Below, one piece after another: positions 28,933 to 37,591 of a stretch of DNA of 64,000 nucleotides. The notes under the pieces are model-generated. The model was not told where the DNA came from. It searched no databases and worked only from the letters and a program-made list of their open reading frames with translations. Origin of the DNA: Roseomonas indoligenes. Lineage in GTDB: Bacteria; Pseudomonadota; Alphaproteobacteria; Acetobacterales; Acetobacteraceae. The number at the start of each line of letters is the position of its first letter. Position 1 is the stretch's first letter. A program made the translations under genes and the position numbers. The stretch covers positions 62,001 through 126,000 of the forward strand of contig NZ_JAGIZA010000003.1 of assembly GCF_017813365.1 (NCBI RefSeq), given 5' to 3'.

Positions 28933-30300
28933 ATGCCGGACATCCATCAGCCCGATCTCGCACGCCTCACGCCGCCGGAGGCGCCTCTCGGCAGCCTCGC
29001 ACTTCTCCGGGCCATTATCCGCAATCCGCTGGAGGCCCTGCCGCGCGAAGCCTTTGAGAGCGCCCTGACACGCCGCACCCTGCTGGGCCGGGAACGCGTT
29101 TTCGTCACCGGCCCGGACCTCATTCAGACCGTCCTGCTGACGGAGGCCGACGCCTTCGTGAAGTCGGACGCCATGCGCCGCGCCCTCTCCCCCGCGCTGG
29201 GCGACGGCATCCTCACGGCGGACGGGGAGCGCTGGCGGTGGCAGCGCCGGGCCGTCGCCCCGATCTTCCGCCCGGACCGGGTGAACGGCTTCCTGCGTCC
29301 CATGCTGGACGCGGCGGCCGCAACACGGGACCGCTGGCTCGCCCTCCCCCCGGGCAGCACGGTGGAACTGGGCCACGAGATGATGCGGACCACCTTCGAC
29401 ATCATCGTGGAAACCATGCTCTCCGGCCACGGCGCCATCGACGTCGCCCGGGTGGAGCGCGGGATCACCGACTACCTGGCGAGCACGGGCTGGTCGATTG
29501 CGCTCGCCATGGCCCGTGCTCCAGGCTGGACCCCCTATCCCGGCCAGCGCCGCGCCGCCCGCGCCCGGGACTACCTGCGCGGCGAGCTGCTTCGCCTGGT
29601 GGAGGAGCGCCGCCGCCTCGGCTCGGAGCGCGACGACCTCATTGCCTCCCTCCTCGCCGCGCGAGACCCGGAAACGGGGCAGGCGATGGATGACCGGGAC
29701 ATCGCCGACAACCTCCTCACCTTCATCACCGCCGGGCACGAAACCACCGCCCTCGCCCTCACCTGGGCCTTCTATCTCCTCGCCAGGCACCCGGAGGAGG
29801 AGGAGCGCCTGCTGGCCGAAATCGCCTCCGCTGCTGGAAGCAGCCCGTTGCAGCCGTCGCAGGTCTCCGCCCTCACCCGCACCCGGCAGGCGGTGCAGGA
29901 GGTCCTGCGCCTCTACCCGCCCGCCCCCATCATCGCCCGCACCACCACCCGCGCCGTCCAGTTGGGCGAGGAGCGGGTGGAGGCCGGCGCGAACGTCCTT
30001 CTCCCCGTCGTCGCCACGCATCGCCTTCCCGATCTCTGGCCCGACCCGGACCGCTTCGATCCCTCGCGCTTCGACCCGGCGCCGGCGAAGGCCCGCCACC
30101 GCTACGCCTGGCTCCCCTTCGGCGGCGGCCCACGCATCTGCATCGGCCTCGGCTTTGCGCTGGAGGAAGCGACGGCGATCCTCGCCACCCTCCTCCCGGC
30201 CCTGCGGCTGCGGCCGGACCCGGCCTTCGATCCCGGGCTCCAGATGCGCATCACCTTGCGCCCCGCGCGCGGCATGCCAATGCGGGTGGAACGGCGCTGA
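28933..30300 (+). CDS. Cytochrome P450
   Basis: A 455-residue soluble P450. It has the I-helix AGHETT near residue 267, the ExxR motif EVLRLYPPAPIIAR near 323 and the haem loop FGGGPRICIGLGFALEEA near 396 with the Cys ligand near 403. It lacks a membrane anchor. It oxidises a small hydrophobic molecule; the substrate is not known. The family is often called CYP in acetic-acid-bacteria genomes. The adjacent ferredoxin partner is not visible. It is divergent from the GST gene. Confidence 0.95.
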   Translation: MPDIHQPDLARLTPPEAPLGSLALLRAIIRNPLEALPREAFESALTRRTLLGRERVFVTGPDLIQTVLLTEADAFVKSDAMRRALSPALGDGILTADGERWRWQRRAVAPIFRPDRVNGFLRPMLDAAAATRDRWLALPPGSTVELGHEMMRTTFDIIVETMLSGHGAIDVARVERGITDYLASTGWSIALAMARAPGWTPYPGQRRAARARDYLRGELLRLVEERRRLGSERDDLIASLLAARDPETGQAMDDRDIADNLLTFITAGHETTALALTWAFYLLARHPEEEERLLAEIASAAGSSPLQPSQVSALTRTRQAVQEVLRLYPPAPIIARTTTRAVQLGEERVEAGANVLLPVVATHRLPDLWPDPDRFDPSRFDPAPAKARHRYAWLPFGGGPRICIGLGFALEEATAILATLLPALRLRPDPAFDPGLQMRITLRPARGMPMRVERR

Positions 30301-30352
30301 ACCGGACCGGGCGGAACCGCGCCTGAATTCCTCGCCAGCACAGGAAATCCAG

Positions 30353-30688
30353 ATGGCCATAGCCCAGCGCATCCCGAACACCGGCAATCCGGGGCTGAGC
30401 GACGCCGCGGCGCTGATGCATTACGACGCCAACAAGCGCTCTGTCCTCGTCGCCTACATTCTCTGGTTCGTCCTCGGCTGGTTCGCGGCCCACCGCTTCT
30501 ACGCCGGGCGCGTTTTCAGCGGCCTCGTCATGCTCGCCGTCAGCCTCGTTTCCTGGGCGCTGACGGCGATCGCCGTCGGCTATGTCGGGCTCTTCTTCAT
30601 CGGCCTCTGGCTCTTCCTGGACGCCTTCCTCATTCCCGGGATGATCCGGTCGTACAACCGGGGAATCATCGCCTCCCTCGGCCGTTAG
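30353..30688 (+). CDS. TM2 domain membrane protein
   Basis: A 111-residue protein with two predicted transmembrane helices separated by a short loop. The signature RSVLVAYILWFVLGWFAAHR then FYAGRVFSGLVMLAVSLVSW, followed by GLWLFLDAFLIPGMIRSYNR, is the TM2 motif. It is of unknown function. It sits 52 bases after the P450 gene and may share its promoter. Confidence 0.9.
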   Translation: MAIAQRIPNTGNPGLSDAAALMHYDANKRSVLVAYILWFVLGWFAAHRFYAGRVFSGLVMLAVSLVSWALTAIAVGYVGLFFIGLWLFLDAFLIPGMIRSYNRGIIASLGR

Positions 30689-30824
30689 CCCCGAGCCCTC
30701 CAGCTTCGCCCCGCCGGAGCTTCGTTGACACCGCGCCCGCCGCCATGCGCCAATCGCCGCGGCATCCCCGGCAAAAAGGGGAGCCGGGGGTGCCAGGCCG
30801 TCACGCAGACACATGGAGACGACC

Positions 30825-32450
30825 ATGGCCGAACGCATGCCCGCGCTCCAGCGCCGAGCCTTTCTCGCCCTGCCTGGCGCAGGCCTCTTGGCGAGCGCGA
30901 CCGGCGCCCGGGCGCAAACGGGTGTGGCAGCTGGGACAGCGCCAGGGACCACCCTGAACCTCGCCGTCGCGGCGCCCGTCACCTCGCTGGATCCGCACTA
31001 CCACACGCTCTCCCCCAACAACATGATGGCGGAGCACTTCTTCGACCCGCTGGTGGGCCGGGACGCGAAGGCAGCGCTGCGCCCGGCGCTGGCAGAGTCC
31101 TGGCACCTGGTGGACGAGACCACCTGGGAGTTCAGGCTGCGGCGCGGCGTGAAGTTCAGCAACGGCCAGGACTTCACCGCGGAGGATGTGGCCTACACCT
31201 ATCGGCGCGTGCCGACCGTGGTGAACAGCCCCGGTTCCTTCGGCATCTACACGAAGGCGATCACCGGCACGGAGATCGTCGATCCCCACACGATCCGCTT
31301 CAAGACGAACGGCGTATACCCGTTGCTGCCGCAGGATCTCAGCCAAGTCTACATCATCTGCAAGGCGGCCGGCGAGAACGTCGCCACCGGCGACTTCAAC
31401 AACGGCCGCGCCATGATCGGCACAGGCCCCTTCCGCTTCGTCTCCTTCAACGCCGACGACCGCGTGGTGATGAGCCGCAACGACGCCTACTGGGCCGAGA
31501 AGCCGGAGTGGTCCCAGGTGGTGTACCGTTTCATCCCCGGGGATGGCGTGCGCGTGGCCGCCCTGCTCTCTGGCGACGTGCAGATGATCGACGTGGTGCC
31601 GCCCAACGACATGCCGCGCCTTCGCACCACTCCCGGCATCGCCTTCGCCGAGATGCCGAGCCTGCGCTGCATCTACATCAAGCTCGACACGGCCCACGAC
31701 GTCTCGCCCTACATCACGGACAACGACGGCAAGCCCTTCACGAGGAATCCGCTGCGCGACCTGCGCGTTCGCCAGGCTCTCTCCATCGGCATCAACCGGC
31801 AGGCGATCGTGGACCGGGTGATGCAGGGCGCGGGCACCCCCATCGGCCAGATGATGCCGCCCGGCGCCAACGGTTACGTCGCCGACCTGCCGCCGCCCAC
31901 CTTCAGCATCGACCGCGCCAAGGCCCTGCTGGCGGAGGCCGGCTATCCCAACGGCTTCCAGATCACCCTGATCGGCCCAAACAACCGCTACGTGAACGAC
32001 GCGCAGATCATCCAGGCCGTGGGCCAGATGTGGCAGCGCATCGGCGTGCGCACGCGGGTTGAGGCGATGCCCTTCGCCGTCATGGCGCAGCGGCAGGCGC
32101 GGAACGACATGTCCGCCATGCTGATCGGATGGGCGACGGCGGGCGAACCCTCCACCGCCATCCGCGGCAATCTCACCACCCGCATCCCGGACAAGGGCTT
32201 CGGCACAGTGAACTTCAGCGGCTACTCCAACCCGCAGGTGGACGCGCTGACCGACGAAGGGCTGCGGACTGCCGACGACGCGAAGCGGGAGGCGATCTTC
32301 GGCCGGGCCATGCGGGTGGCGATGGAGGACGTCGCCCTCATCACCCTGCACATGCAGAAGAACATCTGGGCGCTGAAGGGCGGCATGACCTACGAGGCGC
32401 GGGCGGACGAGTATACCCTGGCCATGGGGGTGAAGCGCGCTGTCGGCTGA
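30825..32450 (+). CDS. Oligopeptide-type ABC transporter binding protein (SBP_bac_5)
   Basis: A 541-residue exported protein. The N-terminus PALQRRAFLALPGAGLLASA carries a Tat-like twin-Arg and a cleavage site near GARA. The mature domain begins TLNLAVAAPVTSLDPHYHTL and contains the binding-cleft segments of SBP family 5, with IGTGPFRFVSFNADDRVVM and the C-terminal GMTYEARADEYTLAM. It captures peptides, nickel or opine-like compounds in the periplasm. No permease is near. The start at 30,825 follows a GGAGA; an upstream ATG at 30,813 is an alternative. Confidence 0.93.
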   Translation: MAERMPALQRRAFLALPGAGLLASATGARAQTGVAAGTAPGTTLNLAVAAPVTSLDPHYHTLSPNNMMAEHFFDPLVGRDAKAALRPALAESWHLVDETTWEFRLRRGVKFSNGQDFTAEDVAYTYRRVPTVVNSPGSFGIYTKAITGTEIVDPHTIRFKTNGVYPLLPQDLSQVYIICKAAGENVATGDFNNGRAMIGTGPFRFVSFNADDRVVMSRNDAYWAEKPEWSQVVYRFIPGDGVRVAALLSGDVQMIDVVPPNDMPRLRTTPGIAFAEMPSLRCIYIKLDTAHDVSPYITDNDGKPFTRNPLRDLRVRQALSIGINRQAIVDRVMQGAGTPIGQMMPPGANGYVADLPPPTFSIDRAKALLAEAGYPNGFQITLIGPNNRYVNDAQIIQAVGQMWQRIGVRTRVEAMPFAVMAQRQARNDMSAMLIGWATAGEPSTAIRGNLTTRIPDKGFGTVNFSGYSNPQVDALTDEGLRTADDAKREAIFGRAMRVAMEDVALITLHMQKNIWALKGGMTYEARADEYTLAMGVKRAVG

Positions 32451-32479
32451 ATAGGCGCGGCGGCTGCAACGCAGGGACC

Positions 32480-32509
32480 CCTCCGCGCGTCTGTAACGGG
32501 GCGCGGAGG
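32480..32509 (+). promoter_or_regulatory. Stem-loop that masks the ribosome binding site of the flavoprotein gene
   Basis: A perfect 9-base stem pairs CCTCCGCGC (32,480-32,488) with GCGCGGAGG (32,501-32,509). The 3' arm contains the GGAGG that lies 7 bases before the ATG at 32,516. The ribosome site would be hidden in the folded mRNA. Confidence 0.6.
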
Positions 32510-32515
32510 TGAAAC

Positions 32516-33451
32516 ATGGCGGAAGACGGCGTCCTCGATGCCCTTATCATCGGCGGCGGCCCGGCGGGGCTGACCGCCGCCCTCTACCTCGCCCGGTTCC
32601 GGCGCCGCCTGGCGCTGGTCGATGCCGGGGACAGCCGCGCCGCCTGGATTCCAACCAGCCACAACGTCCCTTTCTTCGCCGAGGGCATCGGCGGCCGCGA
32701 GATGCTGGCCCGCCAGCGGGAAAGCCTCGCCGCCTACGGCATCGCCCCGCGCCGCGCCGAGGTGACGACCCTGGCCCAGGAGGACGGCCATTTCGTCGCC
32801 TCCACCGCGGAGGGCGAGCCGATCCGGGCCCGCCGCGTCCTGCTGGCCACGGGCTGCCGCGACACCCCGCCCGACCTTCCCGATCTGCACGAGGCCCTAG
32901 GCCGCGGCCTGCTGCGCTACTGCCCGATCTGCGACGGCTACGAGGCCCGCGGGCGCAAGGTGGCCATCCTCGGCCACGGCGCGCGTGGCCTGGGGGAGGC
33001 CGTCTTCATCGCCCGCACCTACTCGCGGGATGTCACCCTCCTCACCCTCGGCGAGACCCTCTCCCCCGAGGACCGGGCACGGGCGGAGGAGCACGGCATC
33101 CGCCTCCTCACCGCGCCGATCGAGGCGCTGGAGACTGAGGGCGACCGCATCTCCGCGGTCCGCCTCGGCGGCCAGGAGCACCGGTTCGAGACGCTCTACT
33201 CCGCGCTCGGCCTGAAGGTTCGCTCTGGCCTCGCCATCGATCTGGGCGCGGAATGCGACGACACCGGCGCCCTGACCGTGGACGACCACGCCCGCACCAC
33301 CGTCCCCGGCCTCTACGCGGCGGGCGACGTGGTGCGCGGGCTGAACCAGATCGTGGTGGCGATGGGCCACGCGGCCATCGCCGCGACCGACATCCACAAC
33401 CGCTGCGAACTGCCGACCGAAGACGAACCGGGCGGGAACCGCGGCCGCTGA
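32516..33451 (+). CDS. Thioredoxin-reductase-like flavoprotein
   Basis: A 311-residue FAD/NAD(P)-binding protein. The FAD site is LDALIIGGGPAGLTAALYLA near residue 7, the redox Cys pair is YCPICDGYEARG with Cys136 and Cys139, the NAD(P) site is KVAILGHGARGLGEA near 146, and the second FAD motif is GLYAAGDVVRGLNQIVVAMG near 265. The length and single CxxC are those of TrxB-like proteins. It may reduce a thioredoxin or a related partner, or be a ferredoxin-type reductase. The promoter was not identified. Confidence 0.9.
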   Translation: MAEDGVLDALIIGGGPAGLTAALYLARFRRRLALVDAGDSRAAWIPTSHNVPFFAEGIGGREMLARQRESLAAYGIAPRRAEVTTLAQEDGHFVASTAEGEPIRARRVLLATGCRDTPPDLPDLHEALGRGLLRYCPICDGYEARGRKVAILGHGARGLGEAVFIARTYSRDVTLLTLGETLSPEDRARAEEHGIRLLTAPIEALETEGDRISAVRLGGQEHRFETLYSALGLKVRSGLAIDLGAECDDTGALTVDDHARTTVPGLYAAGDVVRGLNQIVVAMGHAAIAATDIHNRCELPTEDEPGGNRGR

Positions 33452-33464
33452 TCGGCAGGCTGCC

Positions 33465-35012
33465 TCAATAGGTGCCGGAGACCGGGAGTCCGTCCAGGAA
33501 GGCCAGCGCCTCACGCCGGACCGCCTCGACCCGAACGGGATCCATGCGGTCCAACGTCTGCACGGCGTGGCGCGCGCGCGGGTTGCGGGACAGTCGTTCC
33601 CGGTGGCGCGCCACGAAGTCCCAGTAGAGCAGGTTCAGCGGGCAGGCCCCCCGGCCCAGGCGCTTTCGCACGTCGTACCGGCAATGCGCGCAGTAATCCG
33701 ACATCTTGTGGATGTAGTTGCCGGACGCCGCATAGGGCTTCGTCGCGAAAAGCCCGCCATCCGCGTAGAGGATCATGCCGACGACGTTCGGCATCTCCAC
33801 CCACTCGTAGGCGTCGTGGTAGACGATCAGGTACCACTCCTGCACCGCCTTCGGGTCGATCCCCGCCAGCAGCAGGAAGTTGCCCAGCACCATCAGCCGC
33901 TGGATATGGTGGGAATAGGCGTTGTCCCGCGTGCCCTCGATCGCCTGGCGAAGGCAGTTCAGCTCCGTCTCCGCCGTCCAGAAGAAGTCCGGCAGAGGGC
34001 GGCCAGCGCCCAACGCGTTGCTCGCGCCGTAGCCCGGCATCTCCCGCCAGTAGACGCCACGGATGAACTCCCGCCAGCCGATGAGCTGCCGCACGAAACC
34101 CTCCGCCGCGCTCAGCGGCGCCGCGCCGTCATCATAGGCCTCCGCAGCCGCGTCGCAGCACTCAGCGGCCGTCAGCAGCCCGCAATTAATGAGAGCCGAG
34201 AGGTGGGAGTGGAACAGCATCGGCTCGCCCTGCCGCATCGCGTCCTGGTAGGCGCCGAAGCCCGGCAGCGCATCCCGCACGAACCAGCCGAGATAGGCCC
34301 GGGCCTGCGCGCGGGTAACGGGGTAGTCGAAACCGTCCAGCCGCCCGAAATGGTTCCCGAAACGCCGGGCGACGAGGGCCAGCACCTCCTTCGTCACCGC
34401 ATCGGGCTCGAACCCCGGCCGCTCCGGCGGGCGGACGCCGCGGGGGATGGGCGCGCGGTTCTCCTCGTCCAGGTTCCAGCGCCCGCCCTCCGGCTCGCCC
34501 TCCTCCGTCATCAGGTAACCGGTCCGGCGCCGCATCTGCCGGTAGAAGCCCTCCATCACGAGGGGCGTTCCCGGCCTGCCCAGCCGCGCGAACTCCTCGT
34601 GCCGGCAGAGGAAGCGATCGTCCTCACGCACCTGGACCGGCAGGCCCAGCGCCGCCCCCCAATCCTCCTGCGCCGCGCGCACACGCCACTCGCCGGCCTC
34701 GGTCACCACCACGCCGGAGACTTCGTGCCGCCCCAGCGCCCGCGCCAGCTCCCCGCCGAGGCTGCCGGTATTCCCTGGATCGTCCAGCCGCACGTAGTCC
34801 ACGGCCACCCCCTCGGAGGCCAGATCCATCGCGAAGTGCCGCATGGCCGAGAAGAGGAAGGCGATCTTGCGCTGATGGTGGCGCACATAGGTCGCCTCCT
34901 CATGCACCTCCGCCATCAGCACCACGTCGCCGGGCGCGAGGTCGCGCAGGCAGGAGACGTCCCGCGTCAGCTGATCGCCCAGAACAAATCGGATACACGC
35001 CATCCACGGCAT
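33465..35012 (-). CDS. Fe-S bacterial photolyase (PhrB type)
   Basis: A 515-residue protein of the FeS-BCP (DPRP) class. The N-terminal domain starts ACIRFVLGDQLTRDVSCLRD. The C-terminal half contains FVRQLIGWREFIRGVYW and HHIQRLMVLGNFLLLAGIDP (FAD pocket). Four Cys, near residues 353, 440, 443 and 455 (ELNCLRQ, DYCAHC, GACPLN), match the spacing of the [4Fe-4S] ligands of PhrB. It repairs UV dimers, probably (6-4) photoproducts, using blue light. Neighbouring genes are unrelated. Confidence 0.93.
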   Translation of the reverse strand: MPWMACIRFVLGDQLTRDVSCLRDLAPGDVVLMAEVHEEATYVRHHQRKIAFLFSAMRHFAMDLASEGVAVDYVRLDDPGNTGSLGGELARALGRHEVSGVVVTEAGEWRVRAAQEDWGAALGLPVQVREDDRFLCRHEEFARLGRPGTPLVMEGFYRQMRRRTGYLMTEEGEPEGGRWNLDEENRAPIPRGVRPPERPGFEPDAVTKEVLALVARRFGNHFGRLDGFDYPVTRAQARAYLGWFVRDALPGFGAYQDAMRQGEPMLFHSHLSALINCGLLTAAECCDAAAEAYDDGAAPLSAAEGFVRQLIGWREFIRGVYWREMPGYGASNALGAGRPLPDFFWTAETELNCLRQAIEGTRDNAYSHHIQRLMVLGNFLLLAGIDPKAVQEWYLIVYHDAYEWVEMPNVVGMILYADGGLFATKPYAASGNYIHKMSDYCAHCRYDVRKRLGRGACPLNLLYWDFVARHRERLSRNPRARHAVQTLDRMDPVRVEAVRREALAFLDGLPVSGTY

Positions 35013-35054
35013 ATGCCGTTGCGGCGCCGGATCGCAAGACCCGACGCCGCCCGG

Positions 35055-36506
35055 TCAGCGGTCCAGGCGCGCCTTGAGCACCTCGTTCACCAGGGCCGGG
35101 TTCCCCTGCCCCTTCATGGCCTTCATCACCTGGCCCACGAACCAGCCGAAGAGCGTCGGCTTGGCCCGGTACTGCTCTACCTTTTCGGGATTGGCGGCGA
35201 TGATGGCGTCCACGGCGGCCTCGATCGCGCCGGTATCCGTCACCTGCCGGAGCCCGCGCTGCTCCACGATGGTGCCGGGCGCCTCGCCCGTCTCACCCAT
35301 CGCCTCCAGCACCTCCTTCGCCATCTTCCCGGACAAGGTCTTGTCCGCAATCAGGTCCAGCAGCGCGCCGAGGTGTCTGGCCGAGACCGGGCTGTCCTCG
35401 ATCCCCTTCCCCAGCCGGTTCAGCATGGCGAAGAAGTCACCCATGACCCAGTTCGCCGCCACCTTCGGGTCGCGGCCCGTGGCCACCTCCTCGTAGAAGG
35501 CGGCCGTTTCCTTCTCCGCAACCAGCACGCTGGCGTCGTAGGCGGAAAGGCCGAACTCGTTCACGTAGCGGGTGCGGCGCGCATCCGGCAGCTCCGGCAG
35601 ACCCGCGCGCAGCTCCTCGATCCAGGCGGGGTCCACCACCAGCGGGGGCAGGTCCGGGTCTGGGAAGTAGCGGTAGTCATGCGCGTCCTCCTTGGACCGC
35701 ATGGAGCGCGTCACACCGCGCGACGTGTCGAACAGCCGCGTCTCCTGGTCCACGGTACCGCCGGATTCCCAGACCTCGATCTGGCGCCGCGCCTCCGCCT
35801 CCACGGCCTGCATGACAAAGCGGATGGAGTTGACGTTCTTCACCTCGCAGCGCGTGCGGAAGCCCTCGCCCGCCTTGCGGACGGAAACGTTCACGTCCGC
35901 CCGCAGCGAGCCCTCCTCCATGTTCCCGTCGCAGGTGCCGAGGTAGCGCAGGATCTGCCGCAGCTTCGTCAGATAGGCCCCCGCCTCCTCCGGCGAGCGC
36001 ATGTCCGGCTCCGACACGATCTCCATCAGCGCCACGCCGGAGCGGTTGAGGTCGATGAAGCTCTTCGTGGCGTGCTGGTCGTGGATCGACTTGCCCGCAT
36101 CCTGCTCCAGGTGCAGCCGGGTGATCCCGATCTCCTTCGTGCTGCCGTCCGAGAGCTCCACGCTGATCACGCCCGTGCCCACGATCGGGTGCGCGAACTG
36201 GCTGATCTGGTAGCCCTGCGGCAGGTCCGCGTAGAAGTAGTTCTTCCGGTCGAAGCGCGACCAGGGGTTCACCTGGGCATTCAGACCCAGCCCCGTGCGC
36301 ACGGCCTGGGCCACGCATTCCCGGTTGATCACCGGCAGCATGCCCGGGAATCCCGCATCCACGAAGCTGACCTGGGAATTCGGCTCAGCCCCGAACTCCG
36401 TCGCTGCGCCACTGAACAGCTTGGCGTTGCTGGTCACCTGGGCGTGGACCTCAAGCCCGATCACCAGTTCCCAGGGGCCGGTCTCGCCCTCGATCGTATA
36501 GGTCAT
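35055..36506 (-). CDS. gatB: Aspartyl/glutamyl-tRNA amidotransferase subunit B
   Basis: A 483-residue GatB. It has [20 protein letters not shown] near residue 9, then [20 protein letters not shown] and [16 protein letters not shown] near 270. The C-terminal YqeY-like tail domain ends with [19 protein letters not shown]. It transamidates Glu-tRNA(Gln) or Asp-tRNA(Asn) with GatA and GatC. The start is set at 36,506, where GGAGAG precedes the ATG. It is separated from gatCA by a lipoprotein gene, which is unusual. Confidence 0.97.
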   Translation of the reverse strand: MTYTIEGETGPWELVIGLEVHAQVTSNAKLFSGAATEFGAEPNSQVSFVDAGFPGMLPVINRECVAQAVRTGLGLNAQVNPWSRFDRKNYFYADLPQGYQISQFAHPIVGTGVISVELSDGSTKEIGITRLHLEQDAGKSIHDQHATKSFIDLNRSGVALMEIVSEPDMRSPEEAGAYLTKLRQILRYLGTCDGNMEEGSLRADVNVSVRKAGEGFRTRCEVKNVNSIRFVMQAVEAEARRQIEVWESGGTVDQETRLFDTSRGVTRSMRSKEDAHDYRYFPDPDLPPLVVDPAWIEELRAGLPELPDARRTRYVNEFGLSAYDASVLVAEKETAAFYEEVATGRDPKVAANWVMGDFFAMLNRLGKGIEDSPVSARHLGALLDLIADKTLSGKMAKEVLEAMGETGEAPGTIVEQRGLRQVTDTGAIEAAVDAIIAANPEKVEQYRAKPTLFGWFVGQVMKAMKGQGNPALVNEVLKARLDR

Positions 36507-36578
36507 CCACATCTCTCCGACGGCGCGCCAGCAAGCCCAAGACCTGCCCGGCGTCAAGCCGCCAGAGCCGGACCAGTC

Positions 36579-37550
36579 CTATCGGAAGGCCTGCACCAAG
36601 TAGGCCGGCATGCTGATCCAGGTCCAGCGGTTGCGCTCACGGCCGAGCGCCGAGACGGTCACCACACGCGAGCCCTCCCGGCTGACCTCGTAGCCCAGGG
36701 ACCGCGTTTCCGCCCAGAAGGCACCCTCCCTCCCGTTGGGCGCTGTGCCGACCAGCAGCGAGACGCCCGTGCTGGGGATTTCGAGGGACGGCATGCGCTC
36801 GATGTCGAGGGGCTGGGTCGAGAAAACCGCCAGCCGGACCACCGAAGCCAGCTCCTCGGCCAGGGGCCCTGCCTGCTCCCGGATCAGCCGGCTGTCATCC
36901 GCCGTCCACCGGGCGACTGCCTCCTCCTCCGAGGGCGCATTCACCGGGCGCGAGAAAGCCGCCGCGTACCGGACGATGCTGCGCCGCGCGGCGCCCTCGC
37001 CGACCGTATGCATCGTCGTCGCCCGCGCGACGAGGAAGCGGCCATCGGTGGTCAGGACGACGTCGCGGTAGATCTGCAGGCCGGCGCCCTCGCCCAGCTG
37101 CACCTGGGCACCTCGCGGCGCCTGGTCGAAACGCTCCACGCGCAGCGCCGGCACCCCGGCCAGCTGCTGCTTGAAGGCCTCGTTGAACTGGCGTGCGAAG
37201 TCGGAGGCGATCGGCCCCGTCTCGCCCAGGCGCGCGGCCAGCTCGTCGCGGCGCGCGGTCCGATTGCTCTCGGTGATGCTGTTCACCACCGCATCGCCCG
37301 CCGTCATGACGGCCCCGATAAGGAGCCCGGCCGGCGAGAGCCCGACGAAGGCCGTGCGCCGCAGGTCCAGGTTGACGTCCACGGGCACGTTGGGCCGTGG
37401 CTCGTCCACAACGACCCGATGCGGTGCCGCGATTTGTGCGGCAGTGGGAGGTTCAGGCGGCTTCGCGGCACAACCGACGACGAAGGCGAGGAGGATGATC
37501 GGGCGCAAAGGCTTGAGCATGGGAACCGTCGGAGGCGTGATGTAAAACAT
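36579..37550 (-). CDS. Predicted lipoprotein between gatA and gatB
   Basis: A 323-residue lipoprotein. MLKPLRPIILLAFVVGC gives a typical signal with the lipobox Cys; a stretch of 100 residues then looks strand-rich (VVVDEPRPNVPVDVNLDLRR). The remainder has FLVARATTMHTVGEGAARRS and YEVSREGSRVVTV. It probably lies on the periplasmic face of the outer or inner membrane. The start at 37,550 has GGAGG 4 bases upstream; 37,520 would give a shorter signal but has no ribosome site. No family is recognised. Confidence 0.6.
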   Translation of the reverse strand: MFYITPPTVPMLKPLRPIILLAFVVGCAAKPPEPPTAAQIAAPHRVVVDEPRPNVPVDVNLDLRRTAFVGLSPAGLLIGAVMTAGDAVVNSITESNRTARRDELAARLGETGPIASDFARQFNEAFKQQLAGVPALRVERFDQAPRGAQVQLGEGAGLQIYRDVVLTTDGRFLVARATTMHTVGEGAARRSIVRYAAAFSRPVNAPSEEEAVARWTADDSRLIREQAGPLAEELASVVRLAVFSTQPLDIERMPSLEIPSTGVSLLVGTAPNGREGAFWAETRSLGYEVSREGSRVVTVSALGRERNRWTWISMPAYLVQAFR

Positions 37551-37560
37551 CACGCCTCCG
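37530..37560 (-). promoter_or_regulatory. Perfect hairpin covering the ribosome site and ATG of the lipoprotein gene
   Basis: Two 14-base arms CGGAGGCGTGATGT and ACATCACGCCTCCG are exact complements around a 3-base loop (37,530-37,560). On the minus-strand mRNA the first arm contains GGAGG and the GTG/ATG start of the lipoprotein gene. The fold would block translation initiation. It has no T-tail, so it is not an obvious terminator. Confidence 0.6.
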
Positions 37561-37591
37561 TGATTTTAGGTCAATGCGCGCGCAACCAGTT

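Noticed and set aside
28177-30300. GST and P450 as one biosynthetic cluster with the prophage
   Set aside because: They lie past the tRNA on the chromosomal side and have host-like codon use; nothing links them to the phage.
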